From the NCBI GenBank assembly GCA_015075165.1, contig JABTUY010000002.1, positions 1 to 64,000 on the forward strand: a DNA stretch of 64,000 bases. Reading direction: 5' to 3'. The notes under the pieces were generated by a model. It saw nothing but the letters and a program-made list of their open reading frames with translations, was not told where the DNA came from and searched no databases. Positions 11,213 through 19,146 of this stretch are shown piece after piece. The DNA is from Ideonella sp. GTDB lineage: Bacteria; Pseudomonadota; Gammaproteobacteria; Burkholderiales; Burkholderiaceae_C. The stretch's first letter is position 1, and each line of letters starts with the position of its first letter. A program made the position numbers and the translations under genes.

Positions 11213-11240
11213 GGGTTCGCGGCCCGGCGGCCACGAACCC
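11213..11240 (+). promoter_or_regulatory. Stem-loop in the rpsD-rpoA gap
   Basis: GGGTTCG (11213-11219) pairs with CGAACCC (11234-11240), and GGCC/GGCC extends the stem inside past one C-A mismatch. TTT follows. It could attenuate transcription into rpoA or act in mRNA processing. The gap to rpoA is 155 bases, longer than most in this cluster. Confidence 0.45.
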
Positions 11241-11351
11241 TTTCCGGTTGTCCGCTTGCCGGGTGCGGGCATCCGACATCACGATCCCGGCGCGGTCCAT
11301 CAGCCTTATCGGTGTAACGAGCCGAGGGTATTGAGAGGAACTAGAGGACTC

Positions 11352-12338
11352 ATGCAAACCAATCTGCTGAAACCCAAAGCCATCAACGTCGAGCCGCTGG
11401 GCGGCCACCGTGCCAAGGTCACGCTCGAGCCGTTCGAGCGAGGCTACGGCCACACGCTGGGCAATGCGCTGCGCCGCGTGCTGCTGTCGTCGATGGTGGG
11501 CTATGCACCGACCGAAGTCACGATCGCCGGCGTGCTGCACGAGTACAGCACCGTCGACGGCGTCGCCGAAGACGTGGTCAACATCATGCTCAACCTGAAG
11601 GGCGTGGTGTTCCGCCTGCACAACCGCGACGAGGTCACCCTCGTGCTGCGCAAGGAAGGCGAAGGCCCGGTCACCGCCGGCGACATCCAGACCCCGCACG
11701 ACGTGGAGATCATCAACCCCGATCACGTGATCGCGCACCTCGCCCAGGGCGGCAAGCTCGACATGCAGATCAAGGTCGAGAAGGGCCGCGGCTACGTGCC
11801 GGGCAACCTGCGCCGCTTCGGCGACGAGCCCACCAAGAGCATCGGCCGCATCGTGCTCGATGCGTCGTTCTCGCCGGTGCGCCGCGTCAGCTATGCGGTG
11901 GAGAACGCCCGCGTCGAGCAGCGCACCGATCTTGACAAGCTGGTGATGGAGATCGAGACCAACGGCGCCATCAGCCCGGAAGAGGCGATCCGCGCGTCGG
12001 CCAAGATCCTCGTCGAGCAACTGGCCGTTTTCGCGCAGCTCGAGGGCAGCGAGATCGCCGCGTTCGACCAGCCGGCCAAGAGCCAGACGCAGTTCGATCC
12101 GATCCTGCTGCGCCCGGTCGACGAGCTCGAGCTCACGGTGCGTTCGGCCAACTGCCTGAAGGCCGAGAACATCTACTACATCGGCGACCTGATCCAGCGC
12201 ACCGAGACCGAGCTGCTGAAGACGCCCAACCTCGGCCGCAAGAGCCTCAACGAGATCAAGGAAGTGCTGGCCTCGCGTGGCCTGACGCTCGGCGCGCGGC
12301 TCGAGAACTGGCCGCCGCAAGGCCTCGACAAGCGATAA
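11352..12338 (+). CDS. rpoA: DNA-directed RNA polymerase subunit alpha
   Basis: The 328-residue alpha subunit; its dimer nucleates RNA polymerase assembly. The N-terminal domain (about 1-235) has [31 protein letters not shown] and the C-terminal domain (about 245-315) has the UP-element and activator-binding surface [22 protein letters not shown] and [14 protein letters not shown]. The start follows GAGAGGAACTAGAGG. It is flanked by rpsD and rplQ, as is standard. Confidence 0.99.
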   Translation: MQTNLLKPKAINVEPLGGHRAKVTLEPFERGYGHTLGNALRRVLLSSMVGYAPTEVTIAGVLHEYSTVDGVAEDVVNIMLNLKGVVFRLHNRDEVTLVLRKEGEGPVTAGDIQTPHDVEIINPDHVIAHLAQGGKLDMQIKVEKGRGYVPGNLRRFGDEPTKSIGRIVLDASFSPVRRVSYAVENARVEQRTDLDKLVMEIETNGAISPEEAIRASAKILVEQLAVFAQLEGSEIAAFDQPAKSQTQFDPILLRPVDELELTVRSANCLKAENIYYIGDLIQRTETELLKTPNLGRKSLNEIKEVLASRGLTLGARLENWPPQGLDKR

Positions 12339-12404
12339 GGCACCTGCAACGCCCGCAAGCCACACCGCCAAGACCCCCCGAAGAAGGGCCGGCTTGCATC
12401 CCTC

Positions 12405-12432
12405 GGCCGCAGCGCCTGCGTGCGCTGCGGCC
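12405..12432 (+). promoter_or_regulatory. Perfect 11-bp stem-loop in the rpoA-rplQ gap
   Basis: GGCCGCAGCGC (12405-12415) pairs perfectly with GCGCTGCGGCC (12422-12432) around a 6-base loop, in the 184-base gap between rpoA and rplQ. No T tract follows. It resembles the stems in the other alpha-operon gaps. Confidence 0.45.
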
Positions 12433-12522
12433 CTCGGCAGGCGTCGAACAGTGCGCAGGCACTGCCCGACGACCGGCCTCGGTACCTGATCCGGCCGGGG
12501 CTCAAAACGAAAGGAGCGCACC

Positions 12523-12930
12523 ATGCGCCATCGCCACGGACTTCGCAAACTCAATCGCACCAGCGAGCATCGCCAGGCGATGCTGCGCAACATGTGCGTC
12601 TCGCTGCTGACGCACGAGGCGATCAAGACCACGCTGCCCAAGGCCAAGGAACTGCGCCGCGTGGTCGAGCCGTTGATCACGCTGGGCCGCACGCCGAGCC
12701 TGGCCAACAAACGCCTGGCGTTCTCGCGCCTGCGCGACCGCGATGCGGTGGTCAAGCTGTTCGGCGTGCTCGGTCCGCGCTACGAGAAGCGCCCCGGCGG
12801 CTACACGCGCATCCTCAAGATGGGCTGGCGCGTCGGCGACGCCGCGCCGATGGCCTTCGTCGAACTGGTCGACCGGCCCGAGCCGCTGGCGGCCGACGAC
12901 GCCAAGGGCGACGCGGCCAAGGCCGACTGA
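12523..12930 (+). CDS. rplQ: 50S ribosomal protein L17
   Basis: Encodes bL17, 135 residues, near the exit tunnel. [24 protein letters not shown] and the body [19 protein letters not shown] are diagnostic. The end is an Asp/Ala/Lys-rich tail. An AAAGGAGCG site precedes the ATG. It closes the alpha operon; no clear terminator is visible in the 188 bases before dsbD. Confidence 0.98.
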   Translation: MRHRHGLRKLNRTSEHRQAMLRNMCVSLLTHEAIKTTLPKAKELRRVVEPLITLGRTPSLANKRLAFSRLRDRDAVVKLFGVLGPRYEKRPGGYTRILKMGWRVGDAAPMAFVELVDRPEPLAADDAKGDAAKAD

Positions 12931-13118
12931 AACCGCTCGAAGTCGCCGCGCGGGCGCGAGGTGCCCGGCGGCCGCTGCGTCGCGCCGCGACGATGACGGG
13001 CGGCAATGCGCCACGCTTCGCCAAGGGCTGGCCGACAGTGGGCCCTTCGTGCCATTGTTGCTGCGCGACAATCGCGGCGCCGGAACCTGCCAGCCCGGCG
13101 GCCGCTCGAAGCCCCACG

Positions 13119-15032
13119 ATGACCATGCCGCAAGCCCACCCATCGACGCACCGCGCCGCGCGGGTGTGGCGGTGGCTGGCGCTCGCGCTGGCGCTGCTCG
13201 GCCTGTCGGCGGCTCGCACGGCGCACGCCGCGCAAGACCAGTTCCTCGAGCCTGAGAAGGCGTTCGTGTTGTCGGCGCGCGCGGCCGACGAGCGCCATGT
13301 CGAGGTGCTGTTCAAGATCGCGCCGGGCTACTACATGTACCGCGAGCGCTTCGCCGTCGCGGCGACCGAGGCGACGCTCGGCACGACCGACCTGCCGCCT
13401 GGCAAGGTCAAGTTCGACGACACGTTCCAGAAGAACGTGGAAACCTATCGCGACGAATTGCGCGTCAGCGTGCCGGTGCAGCAGGCGCCGGCGCGCTTCG
13501 TGCTCAGCGTGACCTCGCAAGGCTGTGCCGACGCCGGCCTATGCTACCCGCCGACGACCCGCCAGGCGACCGTGAGCCTCACCGCGTTCGGCGGCGACGG
13601 CCAGGTGCGCGTGCAGGCGCTGGCCGCCGACGGTGCTGCGGCGCTGCAGACGGGCGTGGCGTCGGCCGCGGCCGGTACGGCGCTGCTGCCAGCGCCCACC
13701 AGCGCAGCCACCGGCTCGTGGTTCGATGGCAGCGGCGTCGACGGCGTGCTGCGCAGCGGCCGCTTCTGGTTGGTGATGGCCGCGTTCTTCGCGATGGGGC
13801 TGGCGCTGGCGTTCACGCCGTGCATGCTGCCGATGCTGCCGATCCTGTCGTCGATCATCGCCGGCAGCCGCGCCCCGGTGTCGCGCACGCGCGCGCTCGC
13901 GCTGGCGGCCAGCTATTCGCTCGGCATGGCGCTGGTCTATGCCGGCCTCGGCGTCGCGGCCGGGCTGGCCGGCGAAGGGCTGGCCGCGTGGCTGCAATCG
14001 CCACTGGTGCTCGCGCTGTTCGCGCTGCTGCTCGGCGCGTTCGCGTTGTCGATGTTCGACGTCTACGAGCTGCGCCTGCCATCGGCGCTGACGACCCGCA
14101 TGGCGGCGCAATCGCAGCGGCTGCCGGCCGGCCAGCTGGCCGGCGTGTTCGCGATGGGCGCGCTGTCGGCGCTGATCGTCAGCCCCTGCGTCAGCGCACC
14201 GCTGGCCGGTGCACTGGTCTTCATTAGCCAGACGCGCGATGTGGCGCTGGGCGGCACGGCGTTGTTCTCGCTGGCGGCCGGCATGAGTGTGCCGCTGCTG
14301 GTGGTGGGCGGCTCGGCGGGTGCATGGCTGCCGAAGTCCGGTGCCTGGATGACCTCGGTGAAGCGCGCATTCGGCCTGCTTCTGTTCGCGGTGGCGATCT
14401 GGATCGTGCAGCCGGTGCTGCCGGCCTGGGCGGTGCTCGGCGCCTGGGGCCTGCTGCTGCTGGTGGCGGGCTTCATGCTGCGCCCGTTCGATTCGCACAG
14501 CCACGCGCACGCGGCAGCTCCGCGCACGTGGCTCAAGCAGGCGCTGGGCGCCGCGGCACTGGTGCTCGGCGTGATGCAGGTGATCGGTGCGGCCTCCGGC
14601 GGCGCCGATCCGTTGCAGCCGCTGGCGCACTTCGGGCGCGGGGCCAGCGCGGCCACCGGTCTGCGCGCCGAAGGCCTGCCGCGCTTCCAGCCGGTGGCCA
14701 GCGTCGCCGAGCTCGATCGCTTGCTGCAGTCGCCCGGCCGACCGGTGATGCTCGACTTCTATGCCGACTGGTGCGTGTCATGCAAGGAGATGGAGCGCTT
14801 CACGTTCACCGACCCGGTGGTGGCCGAGAAGATGTCGCGTGCGCTGCTGCTGAAGGCCGACGTCACCGCCAACAACGCCGAACACCGCGCGCTGCTGAAG
14901 CGCTTCGGCCTGTTCGGCCCGCCGGGCACGATCTTCTTCGACGCACAGGGCCGCGAGCTCGACGGCGTGCGCGTGATCGGCTTCCAGAACGCCGAGCGCT
15001 TCGCCGCCAGCCTGGGCGCCGCAGGCCTCTGA
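13119..15032 (+). CDS. dsbD: Thiol:disulfide interchange protein DsbD
   Basis: A 637-residue inner-membrane protein that passes reducing power from cytoplasmic thioredoxin to periplasmic DsbC, DsbG and cytochrome-maturation thioredoxins. Order: signal peptide ending in AHA near residue 35; periplasmic N-terminal domain with the Cys pair in SQGCADAGLCYPP; a membrane domain of about eight helices with the redox cysteines in LAFTPCMLPMLP and IVSPCVSAPL; and a C-terminal thioredoxin domain with WCVSCKEME. All six catalytic cysteines are present. The frame is open far upstream, but the signal peptide fixes the start near 13119 (13125 is the alternative). Confidence 0.96.
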   Translation: MTMPQAHPSTHRAARVWRWLALALALLGLSAARTAHAAQDQFLEPEKAFVLSARAADERHVEVLFKIAPGYYMYRERFAVAATEATLGTTDLPPGKVKFDDTFQKNVETYRDELRVSVPVQQAPARFVLSVTSQGCADAGLCYPPTTRQATVSLTAFGGDGQVRVQALAADGAAALQTGVASAAAGTALLPAPTSAATGSWFDGSGVDGVLRSGRFWLVMAAFFAMGLALAFTPCMLPMLPILSSIIAGSRAPVSRTRALALAASYSLGMALVYAGLGVAAGLAGEGLAAWLQSPLVLALFALLLGAFALSMFDVYELRLPSALTTRMAAQSQRLPAGQLAGVFAMGALSALIVSPCVSAPLAGALVFISQTRDVALGGTALFSLAAGMSVPLLVVGGSAGAWLPKSGAWMTSVKRAFGLLLFAVAIWIVQPVLPAWAVLGAWGLLLLVAGFMLRPFDSHSHAHAAAPRTWLKQALGAAALVLGVMQVIGAASGGADPLQPLAHFGRGASAATGLRAEGLPRFQPVASVAELDRLLQSPGRPVMLDFYADWCVSCKEMERFTFTDPVVAEKMSRALLLKADVTANNAEHRALLKRFGLFGPPGTIFFDAQGRELDGVRVIGFQNAERFAASLGAAGL

Positions 15033-15085
15033 GCCACCGGCACACACGGCGTTTGGCTGCCAAGTGCTAGAATCGCGGTCTCGAT

Positions 15086-15162
<77 letters not shown>

Positions 15163-15187
15163 CGTTTCTGTCGTACCCACGGCATGC

Positions 15188-15210
15188 GAAGCCCGCCTCG
15201 AGCGGGCTTC
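15188..15210 (+). terminator. Intrinsic terminator downstream of tRNA-fMet
   Basis: GAAGCCCGC (15188-15196) pairs perfectly with GCGGGCTTC (15202-15210) around CTCGA, 26 bases after the tRNA. The following sequence GTCGCATTTG has only a weak T stretch, but the stem and place fit a tRNA terminator. Confidence 0.65.
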
Positions 15211-15352
15211 GTCGCATTTGGGCCTGATGCCCGTTCGCTGGTCGCGTTGGCCCAACGGCCTACCGGCCTCGCGACAGACCGGCTCTGACGGCGATCAAAC
15301 CGGGCGCGAACGGCCGGCGCAAGCTGCCTCCACTGACCGACGCAATGCCCGG

Positions 15353-16096
15353 ATGAAGCCCGCCTGCGCACCGTCTGGACCCGGTTGTCGCCACCGATGG
15401 CGCAGGGATCGGAACGCACGCGCGTGCGTCGTATCCGTCGCCGTCTGGCTCGCCGCCTGCGTCAGCCTGGAGCTGCCGACGTTCGCCCATGTCCATGTCG
15501 GCCACGCCGTGACGGGGTGGCCCGACACGCCGGACCAGCAGGGTCTGCTCGACGCGGCGCTGCGTGATGCCGAGACCGCCGCCGAGCACGCCGCCTTCGC
15601 GGTCGAGAACGCACGCGACGTCGCGGGCGTCAAGGCGCATCTGGGGCACGTGCTGCACGCGGTCGATCCGGCGCTCGAGCCGCACGGGCCGGGCAGCGGC
15701 TTCGGGCTGGTGAAGGCGCTGTCCGGCAGCGTCGAGCACCTGGGCTTCGCGCAAGAGGCCAAGGACGCGAGCCCCAATCTCAAGGCGGGGCTGGGCGGCG
15801 TGATCGAAACCCTCGTCGCGCAGCGTCGCGATGCGCAGGTGCTGGCCGCGATGACGCGCGATGCCCGGCGCGCGTCGGACGCGGCCGAGGCTGTTGCCTA
15901 CGCGCACGACGTCAAGCTGCGCGCCGAGCGCCTGGCCGCTCGGGTCGCCGACGCCCGGCGTCGACTCGCCGTAGTGCTGGCGGCCGAGAGTCCGCCGTAC
16001 CGGCCGGTCGCCCGGCGCTACCTCTTCGGCATCATCCGGCTGCCGTCGGGCGACTGGATCTTCGCGCCCGCTTCGAGGTCGGGCGGCTATCACTGA
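15353..16096 (+). CDS. Predicted lipoprotein of unknown function
   Basis: Function unknown. With the ATG at 15353 the protein has 247 residues. An Arg-rich N-region leads to a hydrophobic stretch and the lipobox LAAC near residue 36, so it is probably a lipoprotein. Just after the lipobox is a His-rich segment, FAHVHVGHAVTGWPDTP, and then a long Ala/Glu/His-rich helical region with several His (AEHAAFAVENARDVAGVK, LGHVLHAV) and an Arg/Ala-rich helix near residue 200. The histidines suggest metal binding; that is inference. It precedes the caspase-like gene by 13 bases in the same direction, so the two are probably co-transcribed. An alternative start at 15218 would give 292 residues but bury the signal. 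Confidence 0.7.
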   Translation: MKPACAPSGPGCRHRWRRDRNARACVVSVAVWLAACVSLELPTFAHVHVGHAVTGWPDTPDQQGLLDAALRDAETAAEHAAFAVENARDVAGVKAHLGHVLHAVDPALEPHGPGSGFGLVKALSGSVEHLGFAQEAKDASPNLKAGLGGVIETLVAQRRDAQVLAAMTRDARRASDAAEAVAYAHDVKLRAERLAARVADARRRLAVVLAAESPPYRPVARRYLFGIIRLPSGDWIFAPASRSGGYH

Positions 16097-16109
16097 GACT
16101 GAGCGGACG

Positions 16110-17477
16110 ATGCGCGCGTTGCGCCTGTGCGCCACCGTGTTGCTGGCCTGCATCGTGTGGGTCGGCGTCGCTCGCGCGGCGAACCTCGACGCCTGCCGCG
16201 CCGACAGCAGCACCGAGCTGGCCGCGCCCTGCCGCGACGCGCTCGCACAGGCGAGCGTTGGCGAGATCCTGGCGCATGTGCAGCCCTGGCTCGACGCCAA
16301 GCGCTATGCGCCCGCGCTGCTCGTGCTGCGCGAAGCGCAGCACCGCCGGCCCGGTCATATCCTGCTTGCGCAGCGCGTGCACGAGGCGCAGACACTGGCC
16401 GACGAGGCCGCCTGGCTGGCGCGCCGGGCGGGCAGCGCGCCCGAGCGGCCCGAGGTGGACCTGGCGCTGGCCGAGACGCGCTGCACCCGGCTGACGGGCG
16501 AGGTGGCGCTCGCCGCGTGCGAGCAGGTGCTGCGACATCGCCCCAATGATTCGCGGCTGCTGGTCGCGCGCGGCGACCTGCAGCTCACGCTCGGCAAGGT
16601 CGCGGAGGCCGAAGCGTCGTACCGCGCTGCCGCCGAGCTCGATCCGGCGCTGGTGCTCGAACCGAAGATCGCCCTCGCCAAGGGCAACACCGTGTCGCCG
16701 GCGGCCGTACCCCCGGCCGCGCCCCCCGCAGCGTCCGTCGAGAAAAGCGTGCCGCCGAATCCGGCGCTGTTCGGCCGCTATCACGCGCTGGTGATCGGCA
16801 ACAACGCCTATCGCCACCTCGACCGGCTCGACACCGCGGTCAACGACGCGAAGGCCGTTGGCGTGCTGTTGCGCGAGCACTATGCGTTCGAGGTCACGCT
16901 GCTGACCGACGCCACACGCGCCGACATCGTCGAAGTGCTCGACGAGTATCGCCAGAACCTGCGCTCGCAGGACAACCTGCTCATCTATTACGCCGGCCAC
17001 GGCTGGCTCGACCCGGAGGCCGACAAGGGCTTCTGGCTGCCGGTGGATGCGCAGCAGAACCGGCGTACGCAGTGGGTATCCAACGACACCGTGCGCGATG
17101 CACTGCGCGCGATGCAGGCGCGGCACGTGCTGGTGGTGGCCGACACCTGCTTCTCGGGCACGCTGACGCGCGGCGCCGACATGCGCGCCGGACGCAACCG
17201 CGACTACGTCGAGCGGATGGCGCGGCTGAAGTCGCGACAGGTGATCACCTCAGGTGGCCTCGAGCCGGTGGCCGATTCGAGCGGCAGCGGACACTCGCCG
17301 TTCGCCGCCGCACTGATCGGGGCGCTGAAGTCCAACGCCGCGGTGCTCGACGCGACCACGCTGTTCGCCGAGCTGCGGCGGCCGGTGGCGCTGAGCTCCG
17401 AGCAGATGCCGCAGTTCGCCGACATCCGCCTGACCGGCCACGAAGGAGGCGAGTTTCTGTTCGTGCGGCGCAAGTGA
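16110..17477 (+). CDS. Exported caspase-family (peptidase C14) protein
   Basis: A 455-residue protein with a signal peptide (residues 1-23, cleavage after ARA), a TPR-like helical region (about 45-185), an Ala/Pro linker (about 195-215) and a caspase-like domain (about 220-455). The domain starts YHALVIGNNAYRHL. The catalytic dyad is His297 in YYAGHGWLD and Cys347 in VADTCFSG. Bacterial metacaspase/orthocaspase-like proteins usually cleave after basic residues; the substrate here is unknown. The signal peptide places it in the periplasm or outside, unusual for a presumed regulatory protease. It follows the His-rich lipoprotein gene and converges on the SenA-like gene. Confidence 0.88.
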   Translation: MRALRLCATVLLACIVWVGVARAANLDACRADSSTELAAPCRDALAQASVGEILAHVQPWLDAKRYAPALLVLREAQHRRPGHILLAQRVHEAQTLADEAAWLARRAGSAPERPEVDLALAETRCTRLTGEVALAACEQVLRHRPNDSRLLVARGDLQLTLGKVAEAEASYRAAAELDPALVLEPKIALAKGNTVSPAAVPPAAPPAASVEKSVPPNPALFGRYHALVIGNNAYRHLDRLDTAVNDAKAVGVLLREHYAFEVTLLTDATRADIVEVLDEYRQNLRSQDNLLIYYAGHGWLDPEADKGFWLPVDAQQNRRTQWVSNDTVRDALRAMQARHVLVVADTCFSGTLTRGADMRAGRNRDYVERMARLKSRQVITSGGLEPVADSSGSGHSPFAAALIGALKSNAAVLDATTLFAELRRPVALSSEQMPQFADIRLTGHEGGEFLFVRRK

Positions 17478-17543
17478 CGGCGCGGCGCCGACAGCGCCTG
17501 GCGCGGCCATCGACACCGTGGCCCGCGAACGAAGTGCGCGGCT

Positions 17544-19049
17544 TCAGTCGAGCGCGCAGGTTCTGAAGCCGGCGAAGATGTCGTTGCGGTGTGGCGGAAA
17601 GAAGTTGCGCAGCGTGGTATACGCGAAGCGCGGCCGCGTCGCCCACGAGCCGCCCTTGAGCACCTTGCGGTAACCGAACCACGGCGCCGAGTACTCCTTG
17701 TACGGGTAGTCGATCACGTAGCCGGGATACGGGTAGAACGGCGACGCGGTCCACTCCCAGACGTTGCCGATCATCTGCCGGCAGCCGGCGGCGCTGTCGC
17801 CGGCCGCGCAGTCGGCGACGTCGCTGCAACCGAGGCGCAGCGCGTCGAGCGTGGCCCGTGCTGCGGCTTCGGTGCAGTCGGCGGCGGGATCGGACGCGCC
17901 GGTGGTCGCCGGCGTCGTGCCCGGCGCCGCATCGCCCCAGGGCCGGCGCGCGCGCCGCGTACGGTCGTCGCCGGCCGCGGCGGCTGCACGCTCCCATTCG
18001 GCTTCGGTGGGCAGCCGGCGCTGCGCCCAGCGGCACCAGGCCTCAGCCTCGTGCCAGTTGACGTGCACGACCGGGCGGTTCGGCTCCAGCGGCACCATGC
18101 GGTCGAAGTCGCGGCGCAGCCAGGTGCCGTCGCCGCGCTGCCAATGCACGGGATGCGGCGCGCCGGCGCGCCCGCGCCATAGCCAGCCGGCGCGGCTCCA
18201 CAGCCGCCGATCGAGGTAGCCGCCGGCGTCGACGAAGGCGGCGAAATCGGCCTGCGTGACCGGCGCGCGGGCGATCCTGAACGGCGCGAGTTCGATCTCG
18301 TGCGCCCACTTCTCGTTGTCGAACACGAACGGCGCGCCGGGCGCGGCGCCGATCGTCGCGCAGCCAGCGTCGATGGCCACGTCGCCACCCCATGCCCCGG
18401 CGCCATGGCTGCTGGCGGTGCTGCCGACGTGATCACGGAGCGCCGCACGCACCCCAGGCAGCGGCGGGGCGGGGTAGCCCAGCGTCTGCCGCATGTAGGT
18501 GAAGGCCTCGACGTGCATATCCGAGTGCACGAGGGCGAGCAGGTGCAGGTAGGTCTGCGCCGGGTCGGGCTCGGCGTGCGCGAGCCGCTGCACGACGGCA
18601 TCGCGCACGCGCGTCATGTAGGCGAGCGTCGCTGCACGGTCGGGCAGATCCAATGCCCAGCGGTCGTCGTGGTCGACGCCGAACGAGTCGTACAGGTCGG
18701 CCGCCGCTGGCCTGGCGTGAGCGTCCGGGCCGTGCCCTGCCCGCTCCCCGAAGGGGTCGAGCAAGCCGCCGAGGCCGGACCTGCCCGGAAGCGGTGCCCC
18801 GCCCTTTACCGCGAGCACGAAAACGTCGTAGAAGAACGCGCAATGGCCGAGCTCCCAGCGCAGCGGGTTGAGCACTTCGCGCAGCGGCACTTCGAACTGC
18901 GCATCGTGCAGGTCGGCCACGCATGCGAGCGTGCGCGCATGGGCCTCGTCGACGGCGGCGGCCAGCGCCTGCGGCGACAGCACGAGGTGCTTGTCGGCGA
19001 GTGCGCGCGCAAACGGCGCGGCGGCCAGGGTATTTGTGGCGGGGGTCAT
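17544..19049 (-). CDS. EgtB/SenA-like iron-dependent synthase (ergothioneine or selenoneine type)
   Basis: A 501-residue two-domain protein. The N-terminal DinB-type four-helix domain (about 25-200) carries an iron-binding histidine set: His69 in WELGHC, then His175 and His179 in the HxxxHxE motif HSDMHVE. The C-terminal formylglycine-generating-enzyme-like domain (about 230-501) shows MIGNVWEWTASPF and LKGGSWATRPRFAY. This architecture is that of EgtB and SenA, which join a sulfur or selenium donor to hercynine using O2. The N-terminal wording resembles SenA-type proteins, but no SenB or SenC homologue is adjacent and I cannot tell sulfur from selenium here. The frame is open upstream to 19310; the ATG at 19049 gives the usual start. 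It lies 97 bases downstream of the LuxR gene. Confidence 0.78.
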   Translation of the reverse strand: MTPATNTLAAAPFARALADKHLVLSPQALAAAVDEAHARTLACVADLHDAQFEVPLREVLNPLRWELGHCAFFYDVFVLAVKGGAPLPGRSGLGGLLDPFGERAGHGPDAHARPAAADLYDSFGVDHDDRWALDLPDRAATLAYMTRVRDAVVQRLAHAEPDPAQTYLHLLALVHSDMHVEAFTYMRQTLGYPAPPLPGVRAALRDHVGSTASSHGAGAWGGDVAIDAGCATIGAAPGAPFVFDNEKWAHEIELAPFRIARAPVTQADFAAFVDAGGYLDRRLWSRAGWLWRGRAGAPHPVHWQRGDGTWLRRDFDRMVPLEPNRPVVHVNWHEAEAWCRWAQRRLPTEAEWERAAAAAGDDRTRRARRPWGDAAPGTTPATTGASDPAADCTEAAARATLDALRLGCSDVADCAAGDSAAGCRQMIGNVWEWTASPFYPYPGYVIDYPYKEYSAPWFGYRKVLKGGSWATRPRFAYTTLRNFFPPHRNDIFAGFRTCALD

Positions 19050-19146
19050 GGCATCGGATGCCGTTGACGACGGTGGCGAGGTAGCGAACGTCAGGGCGGC
19101 CAGCGATCCCTGCATCTTGCGGGGGCGACCACTGAGGGCCGAATGA

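Noticed and set aside
12420-13118. Open frame continuing upstream of dsbD through rplQ
   Set aside because: It is only the dsbD frame left open by chance over rplQ. The signal peptide near 13119 and the strong rplQ homology in another frame fix the real boundaries.
17544-19049. Calling this OvoA (ovothiol synthase)
   Set aside because: OvoA carries an additional C-terminal methyltransferase domain. This protein ends after the FGE-like domain.
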